Shown here piece by piece: positions 1-8,550 of a stretch of 64,000 bases of DNA (position 1 is its first letter; the number at the start of each line of letters is the position of its first letter). The stretch spans positions 1-64,000 of the forward strand of contig JBKPNX010000064.1 in assembly GCA_046732855.1 (NCBI GenBank), read 5' to 3'. The DNA comes from JBKPNX01 sp046732855. Its GTDB lineage: Bacteria; Pseudomonadota; Alphaproteobacteria; Geminicoccales; Geminicoccaceae. The notes beneath the pieces were generated by a model that saw nothing but the letters and a program-made list of their open reading frames with translations, did not search any database and had not been told where the DNA came from. The translations under genes were made by a program, and so were the position numbers.

Positions 1-148
1 CAAGGCGCTCTTGCGCAAGGCCGCGGCGCGCACCCGGGACGAGCTCTCGCAGGCGATCGGTCGCCTCCTCGACGCCTGCCCCGCCACCGAGTGCGCCAAC
101 TATCTCCACCACTGCGGCTATGGTTCTACCTGAAATGAAAATGCTCTA
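1..148 (+). mobile_element. Right end of an IS630-family insertion sequence (partial)
   Basis: The window opens inside an IS630-like element. The transposase reading frame ends at 133, and about 14 bp of non-coding end sequence follow. The boundary is placed at the TA at 147-148, because IS630 elements insert at and duplicate a TA dinucleotide, and because the flanking pseudogene resumes recognisable coding sequence right after it. The other end of the element lies outside the window, so neither the inverted repeats nor the second TA could be checked. Confidence 0.6.
2..133 (+). CDS. IS630 family transposase, C-terminal fragment
   Basis: The frame is open from the window edge to TGA at 131-133 and encodes 43 residues. 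They read like the C-terminus of IS630-family DDE transposases: a helix rich in K/A/R (LLRKAAARTRDEL), then an AIGRLLDA segment, and the typical ending with ECANYLHHCGYGST. The catalytic DDE core lies outside the window. The gene is 5' truncated by the window edge, so whether the whole transposase is intact is unknown. Confidence 0.75.
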   Translation, partial: KALLRKAAARTRDELSQAIGRLLDACPATECANYLHHCGYGST

Positions 149-839
149 GGTCATCGATGACGAGGCGGCCATCGGGGGTCACATACGCCGCCCCGTTCGC
201 CGAGACGAACTGGAGGAATCCGCCCTCGGCGTCCGGCCCGGCCGCCATGGGCAGCCCGACACCCCAGAGGTCATCGCTGCCCATGGCCTTCCGCAACGCC
301 GGCTGCACCTGGTCACACCAGAAGGACCAGAATGGGCCCCACTCCTTCGGAATATCGTCGAGCGAAAGTCCGGCGCGCTCCAGGAGGCTCTCCATACGTG
401 GATGTGGTAGGTCGTACGGCCCATAGGCAGCCCGTACAGGGCCTTTTGCCCGGTGCTGGCGTTGAGCCACACAGCCCAGCGGAGCACCTCCGGATCGAAC
501 AGGTCCGTGAAATGGCCGACGGCGTCCGTGAGGTCGACGACCCGATCCTCGAACGCCCATTGTCCAATGAAGCCCCCAAGCAACGGGCTGAAGGCGAAGT
601 CAGGGGGCTGGCCCATCTCGAAATGCCGACGCAATCTTGTCGGGAAGTTCTTCCTGTGGATAGAAGACGAGCTCGACCTGCTTGCCGCTTTCATCCTCGA
701 ATGCGTTAACGATTTCCTTTAGCGCCTCGCCCTCCTCCGCGTAGTAGGGCTCGTTCCACCAGACGACGAGGTCGGCAGCGATTGCGCGGAGCGGCATTGT
801 GACGATCGTCGCGGCAAGAACGACGGCTCGGCTGCGCAT
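149..839 (-). pseudogene. ABC transporter solute-binding protein, frameshifted and cut by IS630
   Basis: The first part, from ATG at 839, gives a signal peptide (MRSRAVVLAATIVTMPLRAI, cleaved after AIAA) and the start of a family-1 extracellular solute-binding protein (LVVWWNEPYYAEEGEALKEI). The match continues in a second frame from about 620 (GGFIGQWAFEDRVVDLTDAV) and in a third from about 395 (ESLLERAGLSLDDIPKEWGP). At least two frameshifts are therefore present. The copy ends at about 149, where the IS630 end begins, roughly half the length of a normal carbohydrate-binding protein. No permease or ATPase genes for such a transporter lie nearby. It is a dead gene, probably the remains of a sugar or polyol importer. 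Confidence 0.8.
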
Positions 840-1017
840 TGTTGAGTCTCCGATGAAATCACCGGCAGCATCGCACCGTTCCGCGACAGCGGCAGCGTAG
901 AGCTACACACCAGCAGTTTGGCAGACGGGCGGAAGTAGCCCTGCAGCGGCGATTCGACGAGCGCGAGGCGCCATAGTCCGCGCAGTTCGTCTCGTTCTTA
1001 GCCCATGGAGCGGCCGG

Positions 1018-4000
1018 TCACTCGGCCGCGGAGGGCGCGTCGGCGAAGCCGGGCTGCTCGCCGTGTGGCGGCGCCGGGGCGCCCTTGGGGGTCGCTTTCT
1101 CGCGCAGCCACTGGAACACGACGTAGAGCATCGGGATCAGAAAGATGCCGACGAGCGAGGCGGCGAGCATGCCGCCGAACACCGGGGTGCCGACCGAGCG
1201 CCGGCTGATCGCGCCCGCGCCCGAGGCAATCACCAGGGGCACGAGGCCCGCGATGAACGCAAAGCTCGTCATCATCACCGGCCGGAAGCGCAGGCGCGCG
1301 CCCTCGAGCGCGGCGTCCATGATCGGCTTGCCCTGGGCGCGCCGCTCCATCGCGAACTCGACGATCAGGATCGCGTTCTTGGCGGCGAGCGCGATCAGCA
1401 CGACGAGGCCGATCTGGCCGTAGAGATCGAAGGAGAGGCCAGCGAGGATCACCGCGCCGAGCGCGCCCAGCACGCCCACGCTGACCGAAAGCAGCACCGG
1501 GATCGGGATGTTCCAGCTCTCGTACAGCGCGACCAGGAACAGGTACGCGAACAGGAGCGCGAGGCCGAGCACGATGGTGGTCTGGCCGGCCGCCTCCTTC
1601 TCCTGCCGCGCGGTACCGGTCCACTCGAAGCCGTAGCCGGCCGGCAGCGTGGTCGCGGACAGGCGCTCCATGGCGGCGAGCGCATCCCCCGTGCTGAAGC
1701 CCGGCGCGGGCGAGCCGTTGATGGTGACGCTGCGGTACAGATTGTAGCGGATCAGCGCCGCCGGTCCGAGCACGAGGCGCACCGAGGCGAGCGAGCGGAT
1801 CGGCACCATCTCGCCCTTGGAGTTGCGCACGTGGATCTTGAAGATGTCATCGACCTTTTTGCGAAAATTCTGGTCGGCCTGGATGTTGACCTGCCAGGTG
1901 CGCCCGAACAGGTTGAAGTCATTGACGTACAGGCCGCCGAGCGTGCCCTGCAGCGCGGTGAACACGTCGTTGATCGCGACGCCGAGCGTCTCGGCCTTGT
2001 TGCGGTCGAGATCGAGGTAGAGCTGCGGCGTGTCGGCGGCGAACGTGCTGAACACGTTGAACAGCTCGGGCTGTTGATTGGCCTCGATGATTAGGCCGCG
2101 CATGACCTGGGCGAGCTCGGCGACGTCGCGGCCGCCCAGATCCTGCAGCTGATATTCGAAGCCGCCGGTGCTGCCGAGCCCGATGATCGGCGGCAGGTTG
2201 AAGGCGAACGCGGCGGCGCCCGGGATGGCGGCGAGCTGGGGCTGGACGCGCCGCAGGATCGCGTCGACCTGGAGCTCGGGCTCGTGGCGCTCGTCAAACG
2301 GCGCGAGCGTCATGATCAGGAACGCGCTGTTGGACTGGGCAAGACTGTTCAGGAAGTTGTAGCCGGTGATCGAGCTGACGCCAACGATCCCGGGCGTCGC
2401 GCTCATGATCGCCTCTGCCTGCCTCGCAACCTCCTCGGTGCGGTTGACCGACGCGCCCTCCGGCAGCGCGATCTGGGCAAAGAAGGCGCCCTGGTCCTCG
2501 GCCGGCAGAAAGCCGGTCGGCGTGATCCGGAACAGTCCGCCGGTGCCGACCACGATCGCGCCGAGCGCGGCGAGGCAGAGGACCGCGACCCGGACCAGGC
2601 GCTTGACCACCGCGGCATAGCCGTCGCGGGTCCGATCGATCGCGCCCATGACGTAGCGCATCGGACCGCGCGGCGCGTGCGCGCCCGGCTTGAGCAGGAT
2701 CGAGCAGAGCGCCGGGGTAAGGCTCAGCGCGTTGATCGCCGAGATCACCATCGAGACTGACACCGCGACCGCGAACTGCCGGAACAGCTGGCCGCTGATG
2801 CCCGGGATGAACGCCACCGGCACGAACACCGAGAGCAGGACGAGCGTGATCGCGATGATCGGCGCGACGATCTCGCCCATCGCCTTGCGCGTCGCCTCCT
2901 TGGCCGAGAGCCCGGGCTCCTCCTCCATGACCCGCTCAACGTTCTCGACCACCACGATCGCGTCGTCGACCACGATGCCGATCGCCAGCACCAGGGCGAG
3001 CAGCGAGACGGTGTTGGCGCTGAACCCCAGCGCCAGCATCACGGCGAAGGTGCCGATCAGAGAGACCGGCACGGCGATGATCGGGATCAGCGTGGTGCGC
3101 AGCTTGCCGAGGAACAAGAACACGACGAGCGCGACCAGGACGAACGCCTCGATTAGGGTATGGATCACCTCCTCGATGCTGGTCTTCACGAACACGGTCG
3201 TGTCGTAGACGACATCGTAGGCGAGATCCGCAGGGAAGCGGTCGGCCAGGCGCGCGAGTTCGGCGCGGACCGCGTCCGCCACCTGCACGGCATTGGCGCC
3301 CGGCGCCTGGTAGATCGCGATCGCGGCGCTCGGCGCGCCGTTGTAGAACGAGCCGACATCGGCGATCTGCGCGCCGAGCTCGACGCGTGCCACGTCCCTG
3401 ACCCGGACCACCGAACCGTCGGGATTGGCGCGGACGATGATGTTCTCGAACTGCTTCGCCTCGGTCAGCCGTCCCTGGGTCGTGATCGTCAGCTGGAACT
3501 GCTGGTCCGGCGCGAGCGGCGCCGCCCCGATGCGACCGACCGCCGCCTGGACGTTCTGGCTCCTGACCGCGGCGGCGATGTCGCCCGGCGCCATGTCGAA
3601 AGAGGCGAGCTTGTCCGGATCGAGCCAGATCCGCATGCTGTAATTGAGGGAGGTGAACAGGGAAGCGTCGCCGACCCCTCGGATGCGCTTGATCGCGTCG
3701 AGCAGGTTGATCGTCGCGTAATTGTTTAAGAAGAGCGCGTCGTAAGTCCCTTTGGGCGAAAACAGCTGAATCACCTGAAGCAGCGCCGACGACTTTTTCT
3801 TGGTCGTCAGCCCCTGGCGCGTTACTTCTTCGGGCAGCTGAGGCTCGGCGAGACTGACCCGGTTCTGCACGTTGACCGTGTTGATGTCGGGATCGGTGCC
3901 GAGCGCGAAGGTAACGCTCAGCGAGTAGCTGCCGTCGGCGCCGCTGGTCGACTTCATGTAGAGCATGTTGTCGACGCCGTTCACCTGCTGCTCGATCGGC

Positions 4001-4191
4001 TGCGCGACCGTCTGCTCGACCACCTCGGCGCTCGCCCCCGGATAGCGGCCCGACACCTGGACCTGCGGCGGCACGATGTCGGGATATTGCGCGAGCGGGA
4101 TCGCGAACATCGCGATCAGGCCGGCGACCGTGATCACGATCGAGATGACGAACGCGAGCCTCGGGCGCTCGATGAAGACGTTGGAGATCAT
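1018..4191 (-). CDS. RND efflux pump inner-membrane permease (HAE1/AcrB family)
   Basis: This 1057-residue protein is the length expected for a hydrophobe/amphiphile RND transporter, a trimeric proton antiporter that expels drugs or other amphiphiles across the envelope with an adaptor and an outer-membrane channel. The N-terminus (ISNVFIERPRLAFVISIVI) is the typical TM1. TM4 carries the proton-relay aspartates in GIVVDDAIVVVENVER, and TM10 carries the conserved lysine in AAKNAILIVEFA. The porter-domain phrases PGASAEVVEQTVAQPIEQQ and YVNDFNLFGRTWQV are also present. It is the last gene of a four-gene minus-strand operon, 47 bp after the HlyD-like gene. Its substrate cannot be read from sequence, and no TolC-like gene is nearby. 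Confidence 0.95.
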   Translation of the reverse strand: MISNVFIERPRLAFVISIVITVAGLIAMFAIPLAQYPDIVPPQVQVSGRYPGASAEVVEQTVAQPIEQQVNGVDNMLYMKSTSGADGSYSLSVTFALGTDPDINTVNVQNRVSLAEPQLPEEVTRQGLTTKKKSSALLQVIQLFSPKGTYDALFLNNYATINLLDAIKRIRGVGDASLFTSLNYSMRIWLDPDKLASFDMAPGDIAAAVRSQNVQAAVGRIGAAPLAPDQQFQLTITTQGRLTEAKQFENIIVRANPDGSVVRVRDVARVELGAQIADVGSFYNGAPSAAIAIYQAPGANAVQVADAVRAELARLADRFPADLAYDVVYDTTVFVKTSIEEVIHTLIEAFVLVALVVFLFLGKLRTTLIPIIAVPVSLIGTFAVMLALGFSANTVSLLALVLAIGIVVDDAIVVVENVERVMEEEPGLSAKEATRKAMGEIVAPIIAITLVLLSVFVPVAFIPGISGQLFRQFAVAVSVSMVISAINALSLTPALCSILLKPGAHAPRGPMRYVMGAIDRTRDGYAAVVKRLVRVAVLCLAALGAIVVGTGGLFRITPTGFLPAEDQGAFFAQIALPEGASVNRTEEVARQAEAIMSATPGIVGVSSITGYNFLNSLAQSNSAFLIMTLAPFDERHEPELQVDAILRRVQPQLAAIPGAAAFAFNLPPIIGLGSTGGFEYQLQDLGGRDVAELAQVMRGLIIEANQQPELFNVFSTFAADTPQLYLDLDRNKAETLGVAINDVFTALQGTLGGLYVNDFNLFGRTWQVNIQADQNFRKKVDDIFKIHVRNSKGEMVPIRSLASVRLVLGPAALIRYNLYRSVTINGSPAPGFSTGDALAAMERLSATTLPAGYGFEWTGTARQEKEAAGQTTIVLGLALLFAYLFLVALYESWNIPIPVLLSVSVGVLGALGAVILAGLSFDLYGQIGLVVLIALAAKNAILIVEFAMERRAQGKPIMDAALEGARLRFRPVMMTSFAFIAGLVPLVIASGAGAISRRSVGTPVFGGMLAASLVGIFLIPMLYVVFQWLREKATPKGAPAPPHGEQPGFADAPSAAE

Positions 4192-4238
4192 CGGCGCTCA
4201 GCCTTCCGCCGGTGACCGGCCCACCGCCGCAGGCACCC

Positions 4239-5393
4239 TCAGTGTCCCTCGCTGAACACGTAGTTCATCCAGCTTTTCATTCTGAGCAGGATGCGACGAA
4301 TGATGGCGAAGTGGTGCCAGTGCTCGGTATACACGGCGACCTGCCCCGCCGAGCCGGGCGGCAGCTGATAAGGGGTCAGATCCTCGGTGATCTTGATCCG
4401 TGTGAGGGCGCGGCCAGGGTCCTGCCGGCTTTCGGGGTCGATCAGCGTGCCCGTGGGCTGGACCTGTCCCTCGACCACGGCATCCAGGACTGCTTCGACT
4501 TCGCCCTTGAACACGCGGCCAGGAATCGCATCAAAGGCGACTTCGGCCTCGTCGCCCGCGCGAACGCGCTGCAGGGCATTCTGCTGGAACGCTGCCGCGA
4601 AGACATTGTCGTCGCTGTGGATGTACACCATGACCGGACGCAGCGGCATCGGCACCGCGATCATGCCAGGCCGCAGGAAAAGCTGGGTCACGTAGCCGTC
4701 GGTCGGCGCCGTCACCGTGGTCTCCTCGAGATCGTATTCGGCATCGCGCAGCTCGGCCTGGAGGCGCGCGACCGTGGTGTTGACCCCATCGATCTGAGAC
4801 TGGTACGCCAGCCGCGCCTGCTCGGCGGCGGCCTGCGCGCTCACCAGGGCCGCCTCGCTCGCGAGGTAGACGCCCCGTTGATTCTCGACCTGGAGTTCCG
4901 GGAACGGCTGCGCTCGGCCGGCCGCGCGAGCATTCGCATTACCCGTCTCGTAGCGCTCGAAGGACTGCTTGGCGCGATCGCGCGAGGCGGTGGCCTCGTT
5001 CACATTGGCGAGCGCGACGTCGAGCGCGGCCTTGAGCTGAAGCACGTTCTGCTCGGCCTCGGCCAGCGCGGCGCGCTTCTGCTCGACCACGTACTGGTAA
5101 TGGCGCGGGTCGATGCGGAACAGCACGTCCCCCTTCTTCAAGGGCACGTTGGCCTGGACCGGAACCTCGATCACTTCACCCCGGACCACCGGCACGATGG
5201 GGGTAGTGTAGAAATACAGCCGCGCCTGCCGGGTGAAAGGATGATTGTAGTTCATGATCAGCAGAATCAGGGCGATCAGGATGATGCCGCCGAGCGCGGC
5301 TGTCGGAACGGACCATTTGTTGATCGGGATCTTGAAAATCTTGAAGATTACATAGCAGATCGCCGTGTAGGTGAGAATCATCAGGAGTTCCAT
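4239..5393 (-). CDS. HlyD-family membrane protein, YibH/YiaV type
   Basis: This 384-residue protein has two N-terminal hydrophobic segments (about residues 4-20 and 30-48), then a biotinyl/lipoyl-like barrel-sandwich half (VRGEVIEVPVQANVPLKKGD), a long Ala/Glu-rich coiled-coil hairpin (about 95-215) and the second barrel half (ETTVTAPTDGYVTQLFLRPG). The two-TM start without a lipoprotein signal matches the YibH/YiaV inner-membrane proteins rather than a classical RND adaptor. Its ATG at 5391-5393 overlaps the stop of the upstream DUF3302 gene by one base (TGATG), which suggests translational coupling. In E. coli, YiaV is likewise paired with the DUF3302 protein YiaW. The unusual point is their position inside an RND operon. 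Confidence 0.85.
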   Translation of the reverse strand: MELLMILTYTAICYVIFKIFKIPINKWSVPTAALGGIILIALILLIMNYNHPFTRQARLYFYTTPIVPVVRGEVIEVPVQANVPLKKGDVLFRIDPRHYQYVVEQKRAALAEAEQNVLQLKAALDVALANVNEATASRDRAKQSFERYETGNANARAAGRAQPFPELQVENQRGVYLASEAALVSAQAAAEQARLAYQSQIDGVNTTVARLQAELRDAEYDLEETTVTAPTDGYVTQLFLRPGMIAVPMPLRPVMVYIHSDDNVFAAAFQQNALQRVRAGDEAEVAFDAIPGRVFKGEVEAVLDAVVEGQVQPTGTLIDPESRQDPGRALTRIKITEDLTPYQLPPGSAGQVAVYTEHWHHFAIIRRILLRMKSWMNYVFSEGH

Positions 5394-5767
5394 CAGTCGG
5401 CCTCCTGCAGCGCGGCTTCTTGCGATCTGCTTCGATCCCCCTCGCCTCGAGACTGCTCGAGCTGGGCAACGCGCTGCTCAAGTCGGGCAAGTCCGAGCGA
5501 CAGCTGCTCGAGATTCTCCGGCGCCCCACGTTCGCCAAAGCCCCAGCCGCGATCGGGCCGGTAGGTCATCGCCCAGATCCAGAGGAACGGCCAGATGACA
5601 TGCAACGTGAACAGGCTGACCCAGCCGGCCACGTGGATCGCATCCTGATGCGGGTGGCTGCGCCGCTTGGCGATTTCGTAAGGCACGTCGTGGATCGCGA
5701 TGATCGCGTAAAACAGCGTGATCACCACGAAGAAGAGAATCCCGAGAGCGACATAGTCGAGGAACAC
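5393..5767 (-). CDS. DUF3302 family inner-membrane protein (YiaW-like)
   Basis: This 124-residue protein has two hydrophobic helices (about 5-22, VALGILFFVVITLFYAIIAI, and about 49-68, VSLFTLHVIWPFLWIWAM). Between them lies a short loop with the DVPYEIAKRRSHPHQDAI segment typical of the YiaW/DUF3302 family. A charged, coiled-coil-prone tail follows (LEQLSLGLARLEQRVAQLEQ). The GTG start at 5767 is chosen because the protein then begins directly at the family's MFLDYVALG and GGGAG lies about 7 bases upstream; the frame stays open further 5' but that part looks non-coding. The stop overlaps the next gene's ATG. The biochemical role is unknown. The partner just downstream is the HlyD-like protein. 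Confidence 0.8.
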   Translation of the reverse strand: MFLDYVALGILFFVVITLFYAIIAIHDVPYEIAKRRSHPHQDAIHVAGWVSLFTLHVIWPFLWIWAMTYRPDRGWGFGERGAPENLEQLSLGLARLEQRVAQLEQSRGEGDRSRSQEAALQEAD

Positions 5768-5795
5768 TTCGGCATCTCCCGGCGGCGCGTCCGCC

Positions 5796-7142
5796 CTATT
5801 GAGCTCCAGCCGAGCGCGGCGCTGAGGCCGAGCCTGCACCGGATACCCGCGCGCTCGTGGCGCGCTGGTCAGCGGCGCAGCCGATGGTCCGCTCCCCGCA
5901 GGATTCCTCGGCGAGGTGCGTGACGATGGAGCGGACCGGCCCGCCGATCGACCGCGGAGCCTTCGACCCCGAGCCCGGCTGGAGAGCGGTCTGGCCGGCC
6001 GGTCGTGCCGGCGGCGCCTCGGTTGCCGCAACTGCCATGCCAGGTCGCACCTTCTGGATGCCGTCGACGATCACCTTGTCGCCGTTCTGAAGCCCGCTCT
6101 GCACCACCACCCGAGCGCCGTCCACGGCACCCAGCGTCACGCGTCTCGCCTCCACCTTGTTGTCGCCGCCGACCACCAGAACGTACGGGCCGGCCTGATC
6201 GAGCTGGAGCGAGGCCTGCGGCACCGTGAGGACCTTTTCGGGCTCGCCGCGCTCGACCCGCACTCCGACGAACTGGCCGTCGACCAGGACGCGCTCCGGA
6301 TTGGGCAGCTCGGCCCGCACCGTTACCGTGTCAGTGCCGGGATCGACCTGGACGTCGAGGAAGTTCAGCTTGCCCGGATGGTCGTAAAGCGTGCCGTCAG
6401 GCAAGGTGACTCGGACCACCGGCTCGCCGCCTTCACCGCGATGCGCCAGAAGCTGGCGCTGGCTGACCGGAAACGTGACGTAGATCGGATCCTGACTGAC
6501 GATGGTCGCCAGTACGCCGCTGTCCGGCCCCACCAGATTGCCGACGCTGAACGCAGCGCGCCCGATGCGGCCGGCAATCGGCGCGTGAATCTGAGTGTAG
6601 TCGAGATTGATCTGCGCCTGCTCGAGCGCCGCCTGGGCCTCCAGGATCCTGGCCGCGGCCATCTCATCGGCGGCGCGCCGCTGATCGACTTCCGCCTGCG
6701 GGATGTTCTTGTTCTTGACCAGCTCCTCGCCGCGCCGCAGCTGCACCTGGGTATTGGCCCGGTCCGCCTTGGCGCTAGCCAGCTCGGCCTGGCGCTGGTC
6801 GACCACGGCCTGATAGGGGGCCTTCTCGATCACGAACAGGAGTTCGCCGTTCTTCACATCGGCGCCTTCCTCGAACAGCCGCTTCTCGAGGAAGCCGGTA
6901 ACTCGGGCGCGCAGCTGCACGTCATCGACCGCGACCACGCGCCCGTTGAAGCCGGCGCCCGGCGTGACGTCGGTCGGCTGCACGTTGACCACCGTGACCG
7001 CCGGCGGCGGCGGCGCTGCCTCAACCGTCGAGGTTTCGCTCTGCTGCTCGCATCCTGCAAGCATCGCGGCAGCGGCGAGCGCCAGCAGCTGCGCCCGTTC
7101 CCGGGTTGTAGCCTTGACGCGAGAATCGCGAGTGCCGTTCAC
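5796..7142 (-). CDS. RND efflux periplasmic adaptor lipoprotein (AcrA/MexA family)
   Basis: This 448-residue membrane fusion protein bridges the RND permease and an outer-membrane channel. The N-terminus carries a lipoprotein signal (LALAAAAMLAGC), so the mature protein is probably lipid-anchored in the inner membrane. The usual order follows: barrel-sandwich half with VVAVDDVQLRARVTGFLEKR, alpha-helical hairpin with INLDYTQIHAPIAGRIG at its return, beta-barrel and membrane-proximal domain. GTG at 7142 is preferred because GGGAGG lies about 6 bases upstream; the open frame extends to 7244 but that extension looks like non-coding or duplicate-derived sequence. The C-terminal 90 or so residues are low-complexity and longer than usual. 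It is the first gene of the efflux operon. Confidence 0.9.
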   Translation of the reverse strand: MNGTRDSRVKATTRERAQLLALAAAAMLAGCEQQSETSTVEAAPPPPAVTVVNVQPTDVTPGAGFNGRVVAVDDVQLRARVTGFLEKRLFEEGADVKNGELLFVIEKAPYQAVVDQRQAELASAKADRANTQVQLRRGEELVKNKNIPQAEVDQRRAADEMAAARILEAQAALEQAQINLDYTQIHAPIAGRIGRAAFSVGNLVGPDSGVLATIVSQDPIYVTFPVSQRQLLAHRGEGGEPVVRVTLPDGTLYDHPGKLNFLDVQVDPGTDTVTVRAELPNPERVLVDGQFVGVRVERGEPEKVLTVPQASLQLDQAGPYVLVVGGDNKVEARRVTLGAVDGARVVVQSGLQNGDKVIVDGIQKVRPGMAVAATEAPPARPAGQTALQPGSGSKAPRSIGGPVRSIVTHLAEESCGERTIGCAADQRATSARVSGAGSASAPRSAGAQ

Positions 7143-7539
7143 GTAATGCCTCCCAACTCCCCTATCGTTCGCCTTGGCGCGACCGGCGATCGGTTGCTGC
7201 GTCGGGGCGGGCGACCGCCTTAGGTCCTGGTCGGAGAAGTCCATGGTCCGCCTGGCGAAACCCGCCCAGAGTGTTGGGCCGGTTCGGCTCTAAGTTGTTG
7301 GTTGTCGCCCGCCGTGGTGCAATACTCGCTCGGCAAGCGCAATGCCAGAGGGTTCGCGTCCCGTTTTTTGGCGGCCCTCTTCACTCACGTGGCAGGGCGG
7401 AGCCCCGGCTCGGTCATCGACGCGAGAGCTAGTGATCCGGCGCAACAGCCGATCCGAGCTTGCGCCGGAGACAAGCCGCCTTAGCCCAGCAGCTGGACAA
7501 CAGCGCTGGGGCGCGGCATCCTTTGCTTACCTCTGATTC
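7143..7539. other. Intergenic region between two divergent efflux operons
   Basis: This 397-bp spacer separates the minus-strand RND operon from the plus-strand HlyD/ABC-2 operon and must hold both promoters. I could not recognise a convincing -35/-10 pair or a regulator gene beside it. Its middle (about 7253-7343) is a decayed piece of the gene found intact at 11041-11472, listed separately. No credible intact gene lies in it. Confidence 0.6.
7253..7343 (-). pseudogene. Decayed fragment of the gene at 11041-11472
   Basis: Read on the minus strand, this stretch encodes NNLEPNRPNTLGGFRQA after a one-base frame change following HHGGR. It aligns with NNFEPDWPNTLTGFAKC following TDGGR in the intact protein at 11041-11472. 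At DNA level, blocks such as AGAGTGTT and AAGTTGTTG are shared in order over about 90 bp, by eye about three quarters identical. Similarity may continue weakly to about 7440. The fragment has the same orientation as the intact copy, so the two form direct repeats on either side of the HlyD/ABC-2 operon. Confidence 0.65.
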
Positions 7540-8550
7540 ATGCCGGCGAGGCAGGCGATGGCTGGTCGCAGGCTTGCTCGATTACTTGCCGCCATCGCGA
7601 TTGTGGTCGCCGTCGGCACGGCGTTTTGGTTCGCGACCCGGCCGCCAGGGCTGACGGTCCAGGGCGAGGTCAACGCCACCCGTGCGGACGTCAGCGCGAG
7701 GGTCTCCGGTCGCGTCCACGAGCTCATTGCGGATGTCGGCGATACCGTCGAGCGCGGTGCGGTCATCGCCCGCCTGGAGAGCCCGCAGCTCGAAGCGTCG
7801 CTCGCGGTCGCCGAGGCGGCGCTCGTGACGGCGCAAGCCGATCTGGAGCAGATCAACACGACCCGGCCCCAGGCTGTCGCAGCGCGCAGAGCCGAGCTCG
7901 CGGAGGCCGATGCCGAAGTCACCCTGGCCGGGGAGACCCATGATCGACAGGTCAAGCTCGTCCGGTCCCACGACTCGCCGCAAGCCCTTCTCGACCAAGC
8001 CACGCGCGACCTGGAGACAGCCATCCGCAAGCGCGAGGCCGCGGACGCGGAGCTGCAGCTCGCGATCCGCGACGCCACCGCCGAGACGGCGGTCGCCACC
8101 GCCACCGTCAAACAGGCCGAGGCGACCGTGGAGCAGTGGCGGACCGATCAGGCCGAGCTGACGATCCACGCCCCGATCCGGGGCCAGGTCACCACCAAGA
8201 TCGCCGAGCTGGGCGAGAACTTCGGCGTCGGCGCGCCGCTCTTCTCGATCGTCGATCTCGATGATGTCTGGTTCACCTTCAACCTGCGCGAAGATCTGCT
8301 GGGCGGGCTCAAGGTTGGCGACGAGTTCACGATCACCGTCCCGGCGATGCAGAACGCCGAGATGTCGCTGCGGGTCACGGTGATCAACGCCCAGGGCCAG
8401 TTCGCGACCTGGCGCGCGACGCGTGCGACCGGGGATTTTGATCTGCGCACCTTCGAGGTGCGCGCCGAGCCGATCACGCCGCGTGACGGCCTCCGTCCGG
8501 GCATGAGCGGCATCGCCTCTTGGGATCGTCGTGGGACCGGCAGGCGCTGA
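7540..8550 (+). CDS. HlyD family periplasmic adaptor subunit
   Basis: This 336-residue membrane fusion protein has one N-terminal transmembrane segment (about 12-30, LLAAIAIVVAVGTAFWFAT) and no lipobox. It shows a barrel-sandwich half (GEVNATRADVSARVSGRVHE), an Ala/Glu/Thr-rich hairpin and the return strand TIHAPIRGQVTTKIAELGEN. This is the YhiI/YbhG-like form that works with ABC-2 type exporters. A second ATG at 7558 (MAGRRLARLL) is an alternative start. The 3' end overlaps the next gene by 20 bp, implying coupled translation with the two permeases. Confidence 0.88.
   Translation: MPARQAMAGRRLARLLAAIAIVVAVGTAFWFATRPPGLTVQGEVNATRADVSARVSGRVHELIADVGDTVERGAVIARLESPQLEASLAVAEAALVTAQADLEQINTTRPQAVAARRAELAEADAEVTLAGETHDRQVKLVRSHDSPQALLDQATRDLETAIRKREAADAELQLAIRDATAETAVATATVKQAEATVEQWRTDQAELTIHAPIRGQVTTKIAELGENFGVGAPLFSIVDLDDVWFTFNLREDLLGGLKVGDEFTITVPAMQNAEMSLRVTVINAQGQFATWRATRATGDFDLRTFEVRAEPITPRDGLRPGMSGIASWDRRGTGRR

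Noticed and set aside
1063..2094. Long plus-strand open frame opposite the RND permease
   Set aside because: It is a high-GC shadow of the permease gene, is Arg/His/Asp-rich, and has no family likeness. The same applies to the other long opposite-strand frames across the window.
7302..7536. Small plus-strand frames just before the HlyD adaptor
   Set aside because: They have no Shine-Dalgarno or family likeness, and their start overlaps the decayed minus-strand fragment.
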